Notes under the pieces: model-generated
Database searches by the model: none
The model's input: only the letters and a program-made list of their open reading frames with translations
Told to the model about the DNA's origin: nothing
Position numbers and translations under genes: made by a program
From: Halosimplex salinum
Lineage (GTDB): Archaea; Halobacteriota; Halobacteria; Halobacteriales; Haloarculaceae
Assembly (NCBI RefSeq): GCF_003730195.1
Contig: NZ_QWGG01000003.1
Location: 124,001-188,000, forward strand
Length of the DNA: 64,000 nt
Direction: 5' to 3'
In this document: in pieces, positions 53,623 through 62,361 of the stretch
How positions within the stretch are numbered: the first letter of the stretch is position 1
Layout of the letters: the number at the start of each line of letters is the position of its first letter

Positions 53623-54738
53623 ATGGCTACGCCCACGTCGCCGCCGCCGGACCTCCCGGAACCGGGTTCGCTGGGCGAATCGTTCGACGTGTACGAGGTG
53701 GAGGTCACCGAGGACGGCGCGCGCTACTACGGCGAACTCGAGGAGACGCGCGAGGCCGTCGAGAAGCGGCTGGCTACGCGATTTCGGGACCGTGGTTACC
53801 GGGTGCGACTGGCCCGGGAGACGGGCGAAGACGTCCTCGTCGCGACGGAGCGGTCGACGGGGGTGGAGGGGGTCCCCTGGCTCAACGTGGCCCTGTTCCT
53901 GGCGACGGTGGGGACGACGATGCTGGCGGGGACGCAGTGGTACGGGCTCGGATTCGACTCCTCGCCGGTCGAGTGGCTGTCGGCGTGGCCGTTCGCGGCG
54001 GCGGTCCTCTCGGTGCTGGCGGTCCACGAGTTCGGCCACTACGTCGCCTCACGGTACCACGACGTGGAGGCGACGCTGCCGTACTTCATCCCCGTGCCGA
54101 CGGCGCTCGGGACGCTGGGGGCCGTCATTCGGATGAAAGGCCACATCCCCGACCGCGAGGCGCTGTTCGACATCGGCGTCGCCGGGCCGCTGGCGGGGCT
54201 GGTGGCGACCGTCGTCGTCACCGCGATCGGCGTCTCGCTGCCGCCCATCGACGTGAGCAACGCGGGCAGGCTCGCCTACGCGACCCAGTACGAACTCGGG
54301 TACCCGCCGCTGATACAGCTGATCGCGGCGGTACTGGGCCAGCCGTTGCAGTACGCCGACCCCGGACTGGCCGTCAATCCGGTCCTGATCGGCGGCTGGG
54401 TGGGGGCGTTCGTCACGTTCCTCAACCTCCTGCCGGTGGGTCAACTGGACGGGGCGCACGTCTCGCGGGCGCTCGTCGGCGAACAGGTCGAGTTCCTGCG
54501 GTACGTCCTACCGATAGCGCTGTTCGGGCTCGCGGCGGCGTTGCTGGTGTTCGCCGACGGCCGAGCGGTCGGGATCTGGGTACTCTGGGGACTGCTGACG
54601 CTGGTTCTGGGGAGTGCCGGCACCGCGACGCCGCTGGACGACTCGCCGGTCGACCGACGACGGAAAGCCGTCGGCGCGCTCATGCTCGTTCTCGGTGCGC
54701 TGTGTTTCACGCCGGTCCCGATCGTCGTGAGCGTCTGA
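53623..54738 (+). CDS. Site-2 protease family intramembrane metalloprotease
   Basis: 371 residues from the ATG at 53623. The upstream ATG at 53596 lies inside a TATA box (GTTATATG), so it cannot start the transcript that box drives; this decides the start. HEFGH at 135-139 supplies two zinc ligands and the catalytic Glu, and NLLPVGQLDG at 268-277 the third ligand. Six or more helices surround them. The N-terminal ~80 residues are soluble (DVYEVEVTEDGARYYGELEETREAVEKRL). S2P enzymes cut membrane-anchored regulators; the substrate is unknown. Leaderless transcript likely. Confidence 0.88.
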   Translation: MATPTSPPPDLPEPGSLGESFDVYEVEVTEDGARYYGELEETREAVEKRLATRFRDRGYRVRLARETGEDVLVATERSTGVEGVPWLNVALFLATVGTTMLAGTQWYGLGFDSSPVEWLSAWPFAAAVLSVLAVHEFGHYVASRYHDVEATLPYFIPVPTALGTLGAVIRMKGHIPDREALFDIGVAGPLAGLVATVVVTAIGVSLPPIDVSNAGRLAYATQYELGYPPLIQLIAAVLGQPLQYADPGLAVNPVLIGGWVGAFVTFLNLLPVGQLDGAHVSRALVGEQVEFLRYVLPIALFGLAAALLVFADGRAVGIWVLWGLLTLVLGSAGTATPLDDSPVDRRRKAVGALMLVLGALCFTPVPIVVSV

Positions 54739-54867
54739 GACGGCGCAGATACCTGACCACGGCACCGCTGACGCTAGTCTCGGGCACGCCCGAAGTGTGA
54801 ACGGAGTGTCTTGTCGGGTGTAAAGGAACGGGAAAGTTCTTACCGATCGGCTGTGACCCATCGCTGA

Positions 54868-55839
54868 ATGCCCTCCATCGAGACGAACGGTCTGACGAAA
54901 CGATTCGGCGAGGACGTGGTCGCCGTCGACAGCCTCGACCTGACGATCGAGGACGGAGAGATCTTCGGGTTTCTCGGTCCGAACGGGGCGGGGAAGTCGA
55001 CGACGATCAACATGCTGCTCGACTTCATCCGGCCGACCGAGGGGTCGGCGCAGGTGTTCGGCATGGACGCCCAGCGCGAGGCGGCGGCCATCCGCGAGCG
55101 CATCGGCGTCCTCCCCGAGGGGTACGGCTTCGACGACTATCTCACCGGCCGCGAGTACATGGAGTGGGCCGTCGAGACGAAAGACGCCGACGACGACCCC
55201 GAACAACTGCTCGACCTCGTCGGGATCCGCGAGGACGCCGGCCGAGTCGCCGCCGGCTACTCGAAGGGGATGCAACAGCGCCTCGCCTTCGGGATGGCGC
55301 TGGCCGACGACCCCGACCTGTTGATCCTCGACGAGCCCTCGACGGGGCTGGACCCGAACGGCATCCAGCACATGCGGTCGGTCATCCGCGACCGGGCCGA
55401 GGGCGGGACGACCGTCTTCTTCTCCAGTCACATCCTCTCGGAGGTCGAGGCGGTGTGTGACCGCGTCGGCGTGATGAACGAGGGTCGACTGGTGGCGATG
55501 GACAGCATCGAGGGCCTGCGCGAGAGCGCGAGCGGGCAGGCCACCATCGAACTGGAGTGTGCGAGCGTCCCCGAAGTCGACGGCGTCGCGGACATCGACG
55601 GCGTCGGCAGCGTCGACGTGGCGGGAACGAAACTGACCGCGACGTGTACGGACCCGAGCGCGAAGGTCGACGTGGTCAAACGGGTCGACCGACGCGCCGA
55701 AATCGTGGACATCCTCGCGGACAACACCTCGCTCGAGGAACTGTTCAACCAGTACACCGGCGGGGGCCGGGACGGCGACGGCGACGTTCCGACCGGCGAC
55801 GCCGTCGAGCGCGTCGAGTCGCAGGAGGCCTCGGCATGA
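54868..55839 (+). CDS. ABC transporter ATP-binding protein (ABC-2/export type)
   Basis: 323 residues. Walker A GPNGAGKST at about 41-49, a Q-loop region with GVLPEGYGFDDYLTGREY, signature YSKGMQQR and Walker B LLILDEPSTGLDPNG. The C-terminal 100 residues are a regulatory domain and an acidic tail. The signature LSGGQ is replaced by YSKGM, normal for this drug/lipid export subfamily. Its stop overlaps the permease start (ATGA). A TTCTTACC box about 30 bases upstream may be the promoter. Confidence 0.9.
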   Translation: MPSIETNGLTKRFGEDVVAVDSLDLTIEDGEIFGFLGPNGAGKSTTINMLLDFIRPTEGSAQVFGMDAQREAAAIRERIGVLPEGYGFDDYLTGREYMEWAVETKDADDDPEQLLDLVGIREDAGRVAAGYSKGMQQRLAFGMALADDPDLLILDEPSTGLDPNGIQHMRSVIRDRAEGGTTVFFSSHILSEVEAVCDRVGVMNEGRLVAMDSIEGLRESASGQATIELECASVPEVDGVADIDGVGSVDVAGTKLTATCTDPSAKVDVVKRVDRRAEIVDILADNTSLEELFNQYTGGGRDGDGDVPTGDAVERVESQEASA

Positions 55840-56717
55840 GCACGGTCACCGTCGCGAAGAAGGACTTCAAGGCGGCGCGTCGGTCGAAGCTCCTGTGGGC
55901 CGCGGCCATCGTCCTCGGCCTGATCGCCGCGTTCGTCGGGTACGTCTCCGGGAACGCCCCGGGCGGCGACACCCAGCAGGTTCGCGAGCTCTTCCGCGTG
56001 CTGACGCTCATCCTCGGCATCCTGTTACCCATCGTCGCGCTGGTGGCGAGCTACCTCGCCATCGCCGGCGAGCGCGAGGGCGGCGGGATCAAGTTCCTGC
56101 TGTCGCTGCCGAACACCCGGCGCGAGGTGTTCATCGGGAAGCTACTGAGCAGGAACGGCATCGTCGCCGGCGGCGTCGCGTTCATGTACGTCGCGGCGAT
56201 CAGCACGGCGCTGACCCGACACGGCGCGTTCCCGGCGGCTATGGTGTTCGGCACGCTGCTGGTGACGCTGGTGTACGGCGGGACCTTCGTCAGCATCGCG
56301 CTGGCGATGTCCTCGGCGGCGGCCTCCCGGAGTCGCGCCATCGCGGGCGCCTTCGGGACGTACTTCGTGCTGGTCATCCTGTACGTGTTCCCGATAGTAT
56401 CGTTCGCGGACATCGCCCGGTGGCTCCACACGACGATCCTCGGGGCCGAGCGCAACCCCGACCTGTACAACGCCGTCCAGTACACGAGTCCCTACCTCGC
56501 CTACCGCAAGGCGGTGAACCTCGTGGTGCCGACGGAGATGCGCGAGATAGTATTCATGTCGAGCGTCCCCGACGAGGTGAGTTACGGGTCGGTCGAGGCC
56601 AACGAGGCGCTCCCGATCTACCTGCAAGACGAGTTCTCGGTGGTCGTGCTGGCCTTCTGGCTCGGCGTGCCGCTGCTCGTGGGGTACTGGCTGTTCGAAC
56701 GGGCGGACCTGGAGTGA
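55836..56717 (+). CDS. ABC-2 type permease
   Basis: 293 residues with six hydrophobic segments. It begins with an amphipathic helix STVTVAKKDFKAARRSKLLWAAAIVLG, and then IAGEREGGGIKFLLSLPNTRREVFIGKLLSR, the cytoplasmic coupling region of ABC-2 permeases. It pairs with the ATPase by overlap. The substrate is unknown (CcmB/NatB-like or drug exporters look similar). Confidence 0.85.
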   Translation: MSTVTVAKKDFKAARRSKLLWAAAIVLGLIAAFVGYVSGNAPGGDTQQVRELFRVLTLILGILLPIVALVASYLAIAGEREGGGIKFLLSLPNTRREVFIGKLLSRNGIVAGGVAFMYVAAISTALTRHGAFPAAMVFGTLLVTLVYGGTFVSIALAMSSAAASRSRAIAGAFGTYFVLVILYVFPIVSFADIARWLHTTILGAERNPDLYNAVQYTSPYLAYRKAVNLVVPTEMREIVFMSSVPDEVSYGSVEANEALPIYLQDEFSVVVLAFWLGVPLLVGYWLFERADLE

Positions 56718-56722
56718 TCACG

Positions 56723-57295
56723 ATGGATAGACGCAACAAACTCGGTACGACGCTCGCGGTGCTGGCGGTCGTGTTGTTCACCGTCCCCGCGTTCTTCCCG
56801 GTCCAGCCGCTGCTGGTCCACGACACGGGGATGTCGACGACACAGTCGCCGGCGGAACTGGAGGATGACGGGTACGAGATTATCGCCTACGAGAACCTCT
56901 CCGAACGCGGGCAGGAGCTGTACGTGACGGCGCTGGAGACCCGCGGGGAGCACCGCGTCGCGGTCGGTGAAGGGGCCTCGGACTTCGAATACCTCAACCA
57001 GACCGAGCGGCGAGCGGCGTTCCGCGGCGAAGGCGCGCCCGGGATCGTGATCGAACGGCCCGAGGACGACGAGGGGCTCCCGCCGGCGGACGAGCACAGC
57101 TACCACATCCCCGAGGACGAGAACGTGAGCGAGGAAGAACGACAGCGGGCCGAGACGGCCATGCGATACGACATGATGGAGACGTCCATCGGGGAGCCGC
57201 CGCTGGGGGCGACCCCCCAGCTGATCCGGCTCGCGTCCGTCCTGTTCGCGGTCCTGTCGCTCGGTATCGGCGGCTACCTGCTCTCCTCGAAGTAG
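56723..57295 (+). CDS. Two-helix membrane protein of the ABC export locus
   Basis: 190 residues from the ATG at 56723. A signal-anchor-like helix (TLAVLAVVLFTVPAFFPVQPLL) is followed by about 130 residues with YEIIAYENLSERGQELYVTALE and DFEYLNQTERRAAF; a second helix closes the protein (LIRLASVLFAVLSLGIGGYLL). Conserved among haloarchaea next to ABC-2 genes, as far as I recall. It sits five bases after the permease stop, so it belongs to the operon. Function unknown. Confidence 0.6.
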   Translation: MDRRNKLGTTLAVLAVVLFTVPAFFPVQPLLVHDTGMSTTQSPAELEDDGYEIIAYENLSERGQELYVTALETRGEHRVAVGEGASDFEYLNQTERRAAFRGEGAPGIVIERPEDDEGLPPADEHSYHIPEDENVSEEERQRAETAMRYDMMETSIGEPPLGATPQLIRLASVLFAVLSLGIGGYLLSSK

Positions 57296-57388
57296 GCTTC
57301 TCGCGGCCGTCCCGATTTTCTGTGTCGTCAGTCGGCCGCCGAGTCGCGGAGACGAGGTCGCATCCGCCGCGCGGCGACCGCGACGCCT

Positions 57389-57444
57389 ACCGCGAGAGAA
57401 CGCGGACGCGACGTCCACCGCGACGGAACGCGGACGCGACGCGT
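57389..57444. repeat. Tandem repeat, about 28-base unit, two copies
   Basis: Units 57389-57416 and 57417-57444 share ACCGCGA and GAACGCGGACGCGACG. The repeat lies between two convergent genes, about 57 bases after the stop of the minus-strand one. The rest of the gap 57296-57500 shows no gene. Confidence 0.75.
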
Positions 57445-57500
57445 ATACTCGGCGGAGAATGCGAGAAGAGAGCGGTCTGCGAGCGTCGATTCGGCGGGCC

Positions 57501-57806
57501 TCAGAGGCTGCCGCTGCCGCCTTCGAGGCGGTCGATGACCTCGCGGATGTCGGCCTGCTCCTCGATGGTCTCTTTGACGTTCTCGCGGCGGCGGACCTCC
57601 TTGGCGGTGGCGTCGTACGCGCGGACGTACTCGGCGCGGCTGTGCTCGTCGAAGGCGTGGCGGATCGCGAAGTAGCCGTCCGGCAGGACGGTTCCACAGA
57701 CCTCGCACTCGATGCGTTCGTGCGACGTCGACTGGTGGACAATCAGGTCCTCGACGCGCTCGAACTGCTCGGTGTCGCCGTCGATCGCACACTCCCAGGC
57801 GGCCAT
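57501..57806 (-). CDS. Small zinc-finger protein (DUF7565-like)
   Basis: 101 residues. A C2H2-like arrangement spans the centre: IECEVCGTVLPDGYFAIRHAFDEH, with earlier WECAIDGD and DLIVHQSTSH, so two zinc fingers may be present (C6 with two His, then CxxC with two His). The rest is helical (ENVKETIEEQADIREVIDRLEG). Resembles haloarchaeal DUF7565 (recollection). TTTTTATAAAA is centred about 27 bases before the ATG, an unusually strong TATA box for this window, and implies a leaderless transcript. Confidence 0.65.
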   Translation of the reverse strand: MAAWECAIDGDTEQFERVEDLIVHQSTSHERIECEVCGTVLPDGYFAIRHAFDEHSRAEYVRAYDATAKEVRRRENVKETIEEQADIREVIDRLEGGSGSL

Positions 57807-57912
57807 CTTGTCCGAGACATACCCGCCGTTTTATAAAAACATTCCCCCTCGACGGGGTGTCGCCGGTCGAAGCGAGTCGGCGCAGTGACGACGGCCGAGG
57901 GCGCCGTGTCGG

Positions 57913-58395
57913 TCAGAACGGGAGGGAGGCGCCCGCGTCGGGCAGGTATTCGGGGAGGACGTACACGAGTCCGGCGGCGACCGTGAGTTCGAAGGCGGTG
58001 ATGGCGAGCATCATCGCGTCGGAGAAGTCGCTGCTGACGGGGACGCCGACCGGTGCGCCGAACTCCTCGTCCCAGATGGGGTAGAAGAGGGCGATGCCGC
58101 GGGTCGTCCCGAGGACGTCGAGGATGTAGTGGGTCACCACGCCGAGCCACACCCACTGGAGGTTGTCGAAGAATATCGGGTAGCCGGCGACGATGCCGAG
58201 CACGAACAGGTTGTGGAGCGTCTTGCGGTGCTTGCCGAAGTGCGTGTCGACGTCGGGGAACAGCGCTCCGAGCACCAGCGGGACGAACACGGCGGCTATG
58301 GTCCGGAACGTCGCCAGGTCGCCCGCGGGCTCCAGAACGAAGCCGAGCCCGACCGCCAGAAAGACCGCGTTCAACACGTGCCCGCGCTTGTTCAT
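57913..58395 (-). CDS. YdjM/DUF457-type membrane metal-dependent hydrolase
   Basis: 160 residues from the ATG at 58393-58395 (MNKRGHVLNAVFLAVGLG). The family motifs are an early H (RGHVLNA), FPDVDTHFGKHRKTLHN in the centre, and THYILDVLGTTRGIALFYP. Four to five hydrophobic segments. The Asp/His residues at the membrane surface are thought to bind metal; the substrate is unknown. Length is typical of the shorter members. Confidence 0.8.
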   Translation of the reverse strand: MNKRGHVLNAVFLAVGLGFVLEPAGDLATFRTIAAVFVPLVLGALFPDVDTHFGKHRKTLHNLFVLGIVAGYPIFFDNLQWVWLGVVTHYILDVLGTTRGIALFYPIWDEEFGAPVGVPVSSDFSDAMMLAITAFELTVAAGLVYVLPEYLPDAGASLPF

Positions 58396-58513
58396 CGACG
58401 GTATCGTTGGCCGCAGGGGTGACAAGTGTTCCCCTTCGGTCCGGCCGCGGGACTGCGATTCCCGCGGAGACGGCGACCGCGACGGGCGACCGTTCGGCCG
58501 CGGCCCCCGGCAG

Positions 58514-59035
58514 TCACTCCGTCCGGTCGCGGACGGCGGTCTCCAGGTCCCGGAGCGCCTGCCGGGCGAGTCGCTCGCGGACGGCGTCGCGGTCGCCGTC
58601 GAACCGATAGCGAGAGACGGTCGCCGACGAGTCGCCGGACTCCCACGGCGCGGCGTAGGCGACGCCGACGAAGCCGGTTCCGACGGGTTTCTCCTCGGTG
58701 CCGCCCCCGGGGCCGGCGACGCCCGCGGTGGCGACCCCCCATGTCGTATCGGCGGTGTCGCGGGCCGCCCGGGCCAGTTCCCGGGCGACCGGTTCGCTGA
58801 CCGCGCCGTGTTCGTCGAGCGTCTCGCGACTGACTGCCAGCGTCGTTCGGAGGGCGTCGTAGTCGTACGGCGCGACGACGCGGTCGAGATAGTCGCTCGC
58901 GCCGGGGACGCTCGTCAGCAGCGCGCCGACCAGCCCACCGGTACAGGTCTCGGCGACGGCGACCGTCCCGTCGTGCTCCCGGAGCGCGTCTCCGACCCGC
59001 CGTTCGACGGGCGGGTCCTCGGCGAACTCGTGCAT
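58514..59035 (-). CDS. CinA/PncC-family protein with altered active-site positions
   Basis: 173 residues from the ATG at 59033-59035. The C-terminal CinA fold is seen: VAVAETCTGGLVGALLTSVPGASDYL and VSEPVARELARAARDTADTTWGVATAGVAGPGGGTEEKPVG. In active nicotinamide-nucleotide amidohydrolases the first motif is ESCTGG, with a catalytic serine, and a lysine follows in YxNxxK. Here the serine is threonine (ETCTGG) and the lysine position reads leucine (YDYDAL). So it may be inactive or do something else. Monocistronic. Confidence 0.75.
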   Translation of the reverse strand: MHEFAEDPPVERRVGDALREHDGTVAVAETCTGGLVGALLTSVPGASDYLDRVVAPYDYDALRTTLAVSRETLDEHGAVSEPVARELARAARDTADTTWGVATAGVAGPGGGTEEKPVGTGFVGVAYAAPWESGDSSATVSRYRFDGDRDAVRERLARQALRDLETAVRDRTE

Positions 59036-59107
59036 ACCCGTGCGACGCACGGACGGCGGAAAAACGCACTGGGCGACCGTCTCGCGGGGGCGTGCTCCGG
59101 GGCGTCG

Positions 59108-60064
59108 TCACGCTCGCTCGGCGTCGACCACCTGCAGGTCCTCGCCGACCGTCAGCGTGAGTCGGTCGTCGCCGACGGCGAACGTGAACCGCGCCTCGAA
59201 CGGGTCGGTCGAGACGACCCGCTCGGTGACGTCGTGGAACGCGCGATTGAGTCGGGGGAGCGACTCCGCCGTCGGTGCGAACGGGTTCAGTCCGTGGTCG
59301 AGCAGGAAGCCGACGAGCGCGCCGGAGTCCGCGAGGCCGACGGGGGCCGCGCCGCTCTCGTCGTAGATGCAGTTCGTACACGACAGGTCGAAGGCGACGG
59401 CGTATCGGCGGCCGCAGGTCTCACAGAGCCCGGCCCCGGCGTCGTGGGCCTCGCAGACGCGAGTCGAGCGGTCGAGCGTCGCCGAGCAGCGGGGGCAGAC
59501 GCCGGCGGCCGCCGCGGTCAGTTCGAGGTGGCCCCAGAACCAGGCGGCGCGGAACACGGCCTCGGGGTCGCGGTCGGCGACGCCGGCGGGCGGGAGCGGG
59601 TGGTACCCGAGGTAGCCGCCCGGAGCGTCCGTCCCGGACTCCGTCGGCGAACTCGTCCGCGAGTAGCTGCCCGGACACTCGGTGCAGTAGAGTTCGACGC
59701 GCTCCTCGCGAAAGCGCACGGCGACCGGCGCGCCGCAGAAGTGACACGGCTGGTCGATCTGGGTCCGTTCGAGCACCGGCGCGTCGGTGACCGCCCCGGA
59801 GAGGACCGCCTCGACGACGCGTTCGCCCGCTCGCCGGAGTTCGTACCCCTCCGCGCGCTTGCGGACGAAGTGCCCGGTCAGACGGTCGAGGTGGTAGTTG
59901 AACCGCCCGGAGTCGGCGGTCCCGACGCGTTCCCGGAGGTCGGAGAAGGAGACGGGGTCCTCGGTCCCGCCGAGCGTCCGGAGGATAGCGACGCGCGTCT
60001 CGTTGCCGAGCAGTTCGAACGCCTCGTCGGGCGACAGCGTCCGCGCTGGCGAGTCGTCGGTCAT
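59108..60064 (-). CDS. ArsR-like HTH regulator with multiple zinc knuckles
   Basis: 318 residues. The first 90 are a winged helix (DEAFELLGNETRVAILRTLG, then NYHLDRLTGHFVRKRAEGYEL), a close fit to the haloarchaeal ArsR/PadR-like group. The rest is a Cys-rich module: CHFCG, CTECPG, CPRCSATL, CEAH, CETCG and CTNC, enough for three zinc sites. Similar proteins are annotated as DUF7351-type regulators (recollection). Target unknown. The final 60 residues are a small alpha/beta domain (FTFAVGDDRLTLTVGEDLQ). Confidence 0.72.
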   Translation of the reverse strand: MTDDSPARTLSPDEAFELLGNETRVAILRTLGGTEDPVSFSDLRERVGTADSGRFNYHLDRLTGHFVRKRAEGYELRRAGERVVEAVLSGAVTDAPVLERTQIDQPCHFCGAPVAVRFREERVELYCTECPGSYSRTSSPTESGTDAPGGYLGYHPLPPAGVADRDPEAVFRAAWFWGHLELTAAAAGVCPRCSATLDRSTRVCEAHDAGAGLCETCGRRYAVAFDLSCTNCIYDESGAAPVGLADSGALVGFLLDHGLNPFAPTAESLPRLNRAFHDVTERVVSTDPFEARFTFAVGDDRLTLTVGEDLQVVDAERA

Positions 60065-60183
60065 GGCTACGGTATCGCCGTCCCGTCCCTAAAAACCGCT
60101 CCCGAGGGAGTCGGCGCGTCCACTGGATCGGGGGCTCGGGAGACGATCATAAAACCGCGAAAACGGACGCCCGACAGCGGTCG

Positions 60184-60555
60184 TCAGCTCTCTACGTCGA
60201 TGGTCGTGCCGCGGGCCGTCGCGCCCTCGAAGATCGGGAGCCGGACTTCGAGGATGCCGTTGGTGTACTCCGCGGCGATCTCTCCGTCGTCGACGTCCTT
60301 CGGGAAGCGGAAGCGGCGGTGGTAGGTCTTGCGCTGACCGCGGCTCTCGTCTTCGTGTTCCGCGGCGACGTTGAGGACGCCCTCGTGCCACGTCACGTCG
60401 ATGTCGGCGGGGTCGAAGCCCGGCAGTTCGACGCTGAGGACGAACTCGCCGTCCTCCTCGTACAGTTCGTAGTCGCTACGGCCCGTTTCGAACAGTCTGC
60501 TCGGCAGGTCCATTCCCTGGAACCACGAGTTGACTGGTCGATCCGGCAGCGCCAT
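60184..60555 (-). CDS. Hsp20/alpha-crystallin small heat-shock protein
   Basis: 123 residues. The alpha-crystallin domain (about 27-118) contains LYEEDGEFVLSVELPGFDPADIDVTW and ends with the A-x-x-x-n-GvL pattern EYTNGILEVRLPIFEG. The C-terminal IxI tail is not obvious (TTIDVES). It holds unfolding proteins for refolding. Unlike most genes here, the start has a Shine-Dalgarno sequence (GAGGTGA nine bases before the ATG), and a TATA box (TTTTTATAG) lies about 45 bases before the start, so the transcript has a short leader. Confidence 0.9.
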   Translation of the reverse strand: MALPDRPVNSWFQGMDLPSRLFETGRSDYELYEEDGEFVLSVELPGFDPADIDVTWHEGVLNVAAEHEDESRGQRKTYHRRFRFPKDVDDGEIAAEYTNGILEVRLPIFEGATARGTTIDVES

Positions 60556-60667
60556 GGCTTGTCACCTCGTTCCAGTAGATCGTTGTTCGCGGTTCTATAA
60601 AAATTTTGTGTCGATGGCGAGCGATCCACTGACGTAGGTGCCCGCGGTAGCCGGGCGTGTGCCAGCG

Positions 60668-61162
60668 ATGGAACCGACGCTCGTCGTCCAGTGCGGGCTG
60701 CCGGGGGTCGGGAAGTCGACGGTCGCGGCGGCGGTCGCCGACCGGCTCGACGCCGAACGGGTGCGGAGCGACAGCGTCAGGAAGGAACTGTTCGACGACC
60801 CGACCTACGACCGCGCGGAGCGTGACGCGGTGTACGAGGCGATGCTGGAGCGGGCGCGGGACGCGCTCGCGGACGGGCGGTCCGTCGTCCTCGACGCGAC
60901 GTTCGAGCGCCGCGAGCACCGCGACCGCGCCGCGACGCTCGCCGAGGCGGTCGGGGCGGACCTGCGACTGGTCCGGGTCGTCTGCGAGGCGTCTGTCGCC
61001 CGCGAGCGGATCCGCGGGCGCGAGGACGACCCCAGCGACGCCGACGTGGCCGTCTACGAGAACGCACGCGAGCGCTTCGAACCGCTGGAGCGCGAGCACG
61101 TCACGATAGACAACTCCGGCGACCTGGAGCGCACGCGCCGGCAGATCGACGACCGGTTCTGA
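60668..61162 (+). CDS. P-loop kinase / AAA-family ATP-binding protein
   Basis: 164 residues from the ATG at 60668. Walker A GLPGVGKST at about 10-18, then RVRSDSVRKELF, and SVVLDATFERREHRD as the Walker B-like strand. This is the zeta-toxin/chloramphenicol-phosphotransferase-like kinase group that phosphorylates small molecules or RNA ends. No partner antitoxin is adjacent. Substrate unknown. Confidence 0.8.
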   Translation: MEPTLVVQCGLPGVGKSTVAAAVADRLDAERVRSDSVRKELFDDPTYDRAERDAVYEAMLERARDALADGRSVVLDATFERREHRDRAATLAEAVGADLRLVRVVCEASVARERIRGREDDPSDADVAVYENARERFEPLEREHVTIDNSGDLERTRRQIDDRF

Positions 61163-61216
61163 GCGAGGCGCCAGCGCCAGGATTTACGTCGCGGGGAGCC
61201 AACCGGCGAGTAATCG

Positions 61217-62335
61217 ATGGACTACGAGACGCCGCAGTTCTTCAGAGTGATGCAGTACGCCGCTCGCGCCGACGGCGACGTCGTGGACATGGTCAGCGGC
61301 AACCCCGACTGGGAGCCGCCCGAGTCGCTCCGCGAGGGCCTCCGCGACTACGCCGACGGCGACGTGAGCGAGTTCCAGTACCCGCCGAGCGTCGGACTGA
61401 CGCCGCTCCGCGACGAGATCGCCGAGCGCCGCGGCGTCGACCGCTCGCGCGTGCTCGTGACGAACGGCGCCGGCGAGGCCAACCACCTCGCCACGACGAG
61501 CGCGCTCGACCGGGGGACGGGCTCGGAAGTGATCATGACCGACCCGGTGTACCCCTACTACGCCGGGCGATCGAACCTGCTGGACGCGCCGGCGACCTAC
61601 GTCCCCGTGGACGAGACGGGCCAGCTCGACCCGGCAGACGTGCGCGCGGCCGCGAGCGACGACACCGCCGCCATCGTCGTCAACTCGCCGAACAACCCGA
61701 CCGGCGCGGTGTACCCGCCCGAGACGGTCGAGGAACTCGTCACGATCGCCGAGGCGTACGACGCCGTCCTCGTCGCCGACGAGGTGTACGACCACTTCGA
61801 CTACACCGGGACGTTCGAGAGCGCGCTCGCCGCCGACTCCGACCACGTCGTCGCCACCAACTCGTTCTCGAAGTCGCTGGCGATCACTGGCTTTCGGGTG
61901 GGGTACGCCGTCTTCCCGCCGGAGGACGGGCCGCTGGGCGAACTGGTCGAGCGGGCGCGGACGCGCCACATGCTGACGAACGTGACCGGGAGTCGACCGG
62001 CCCAGGCGGCGGTCCTGCGGGCGCTCCGGGACACGCCGCCGGAGTACTACGAGCGGAACCGACAGCGCCTGCGCGAGCGGATCGACCGGTTCACCGACGC
62101 GCTCGACGCGGCCGGCGCCGAGTACACGACGCCGGGCGGGTCGTTCTACGTAATGGCCCGGTTCGAGGGGTTCCCGGGGACGATGGAGAACGTCGAGCGC
62201 CTGATCGACGAGGCGGGGGTCGCGGGGATGCCCGGTGAGGCGTTCGGCGAGGCGCGGGCCGACTGGCTGCGCTTCGCGCTCGTCACGCCGCGGGTCGACG
62301 AGGCGGCCGAGCGACTGGCCGACTATCTGGGGTAG
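61217..62335 (+). CDS. PLP-dependent aminotransferase, class I/II
   Basis: 372 residues. Fold type I markers: VTNGAGEANHLATTSAL, VVNSPNNPTGAVYP, VADEVYDHFDY and the Schiff-base lysine in NSFSKSLAITGFRVGYAV. The closing Arg lies in ADWLRFALV. Length is normal for aspartate/aromatic/alanine aminotransferases; I cannot tell which amino acid it uses. Monocistronic, leaderless or short leader. Confidence 0.88.
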   Translation: MDYETPQFFRVMQYAARADGDVVDMVSGNPDWEPPESLREGLRDYADGDVSEFQYPPSVGLTPLRDEIAERRGVDRSRVLVTNGAGEANHLATTSALDRGTGSEVIMTDPVYPYYAGRSNLLDAPATYVPVDETGQLDPADVRAAASDDTAAIVVNSPNNPTGAVYPPETVEELVTIAEAYDAVLVADEVYDHFDYTGTFESALAADSDHVVATNSFSKSLAITGFRVGYAVFPPEDGPLGELVERARTRHMLTNVTGSRPAQAAVLRALRDTPPEYYERNRQRLRERIDRFTDALDAAGAEYTTPGGSFYVMARFEGFPGTMENVERLIDEAGVAGMPGEAFGEARADWLRFALVTPRVDEAAERLADYLG

Positions 62336-62361
62336 GGCGACTCACCCGCGAGGCGGACCGG

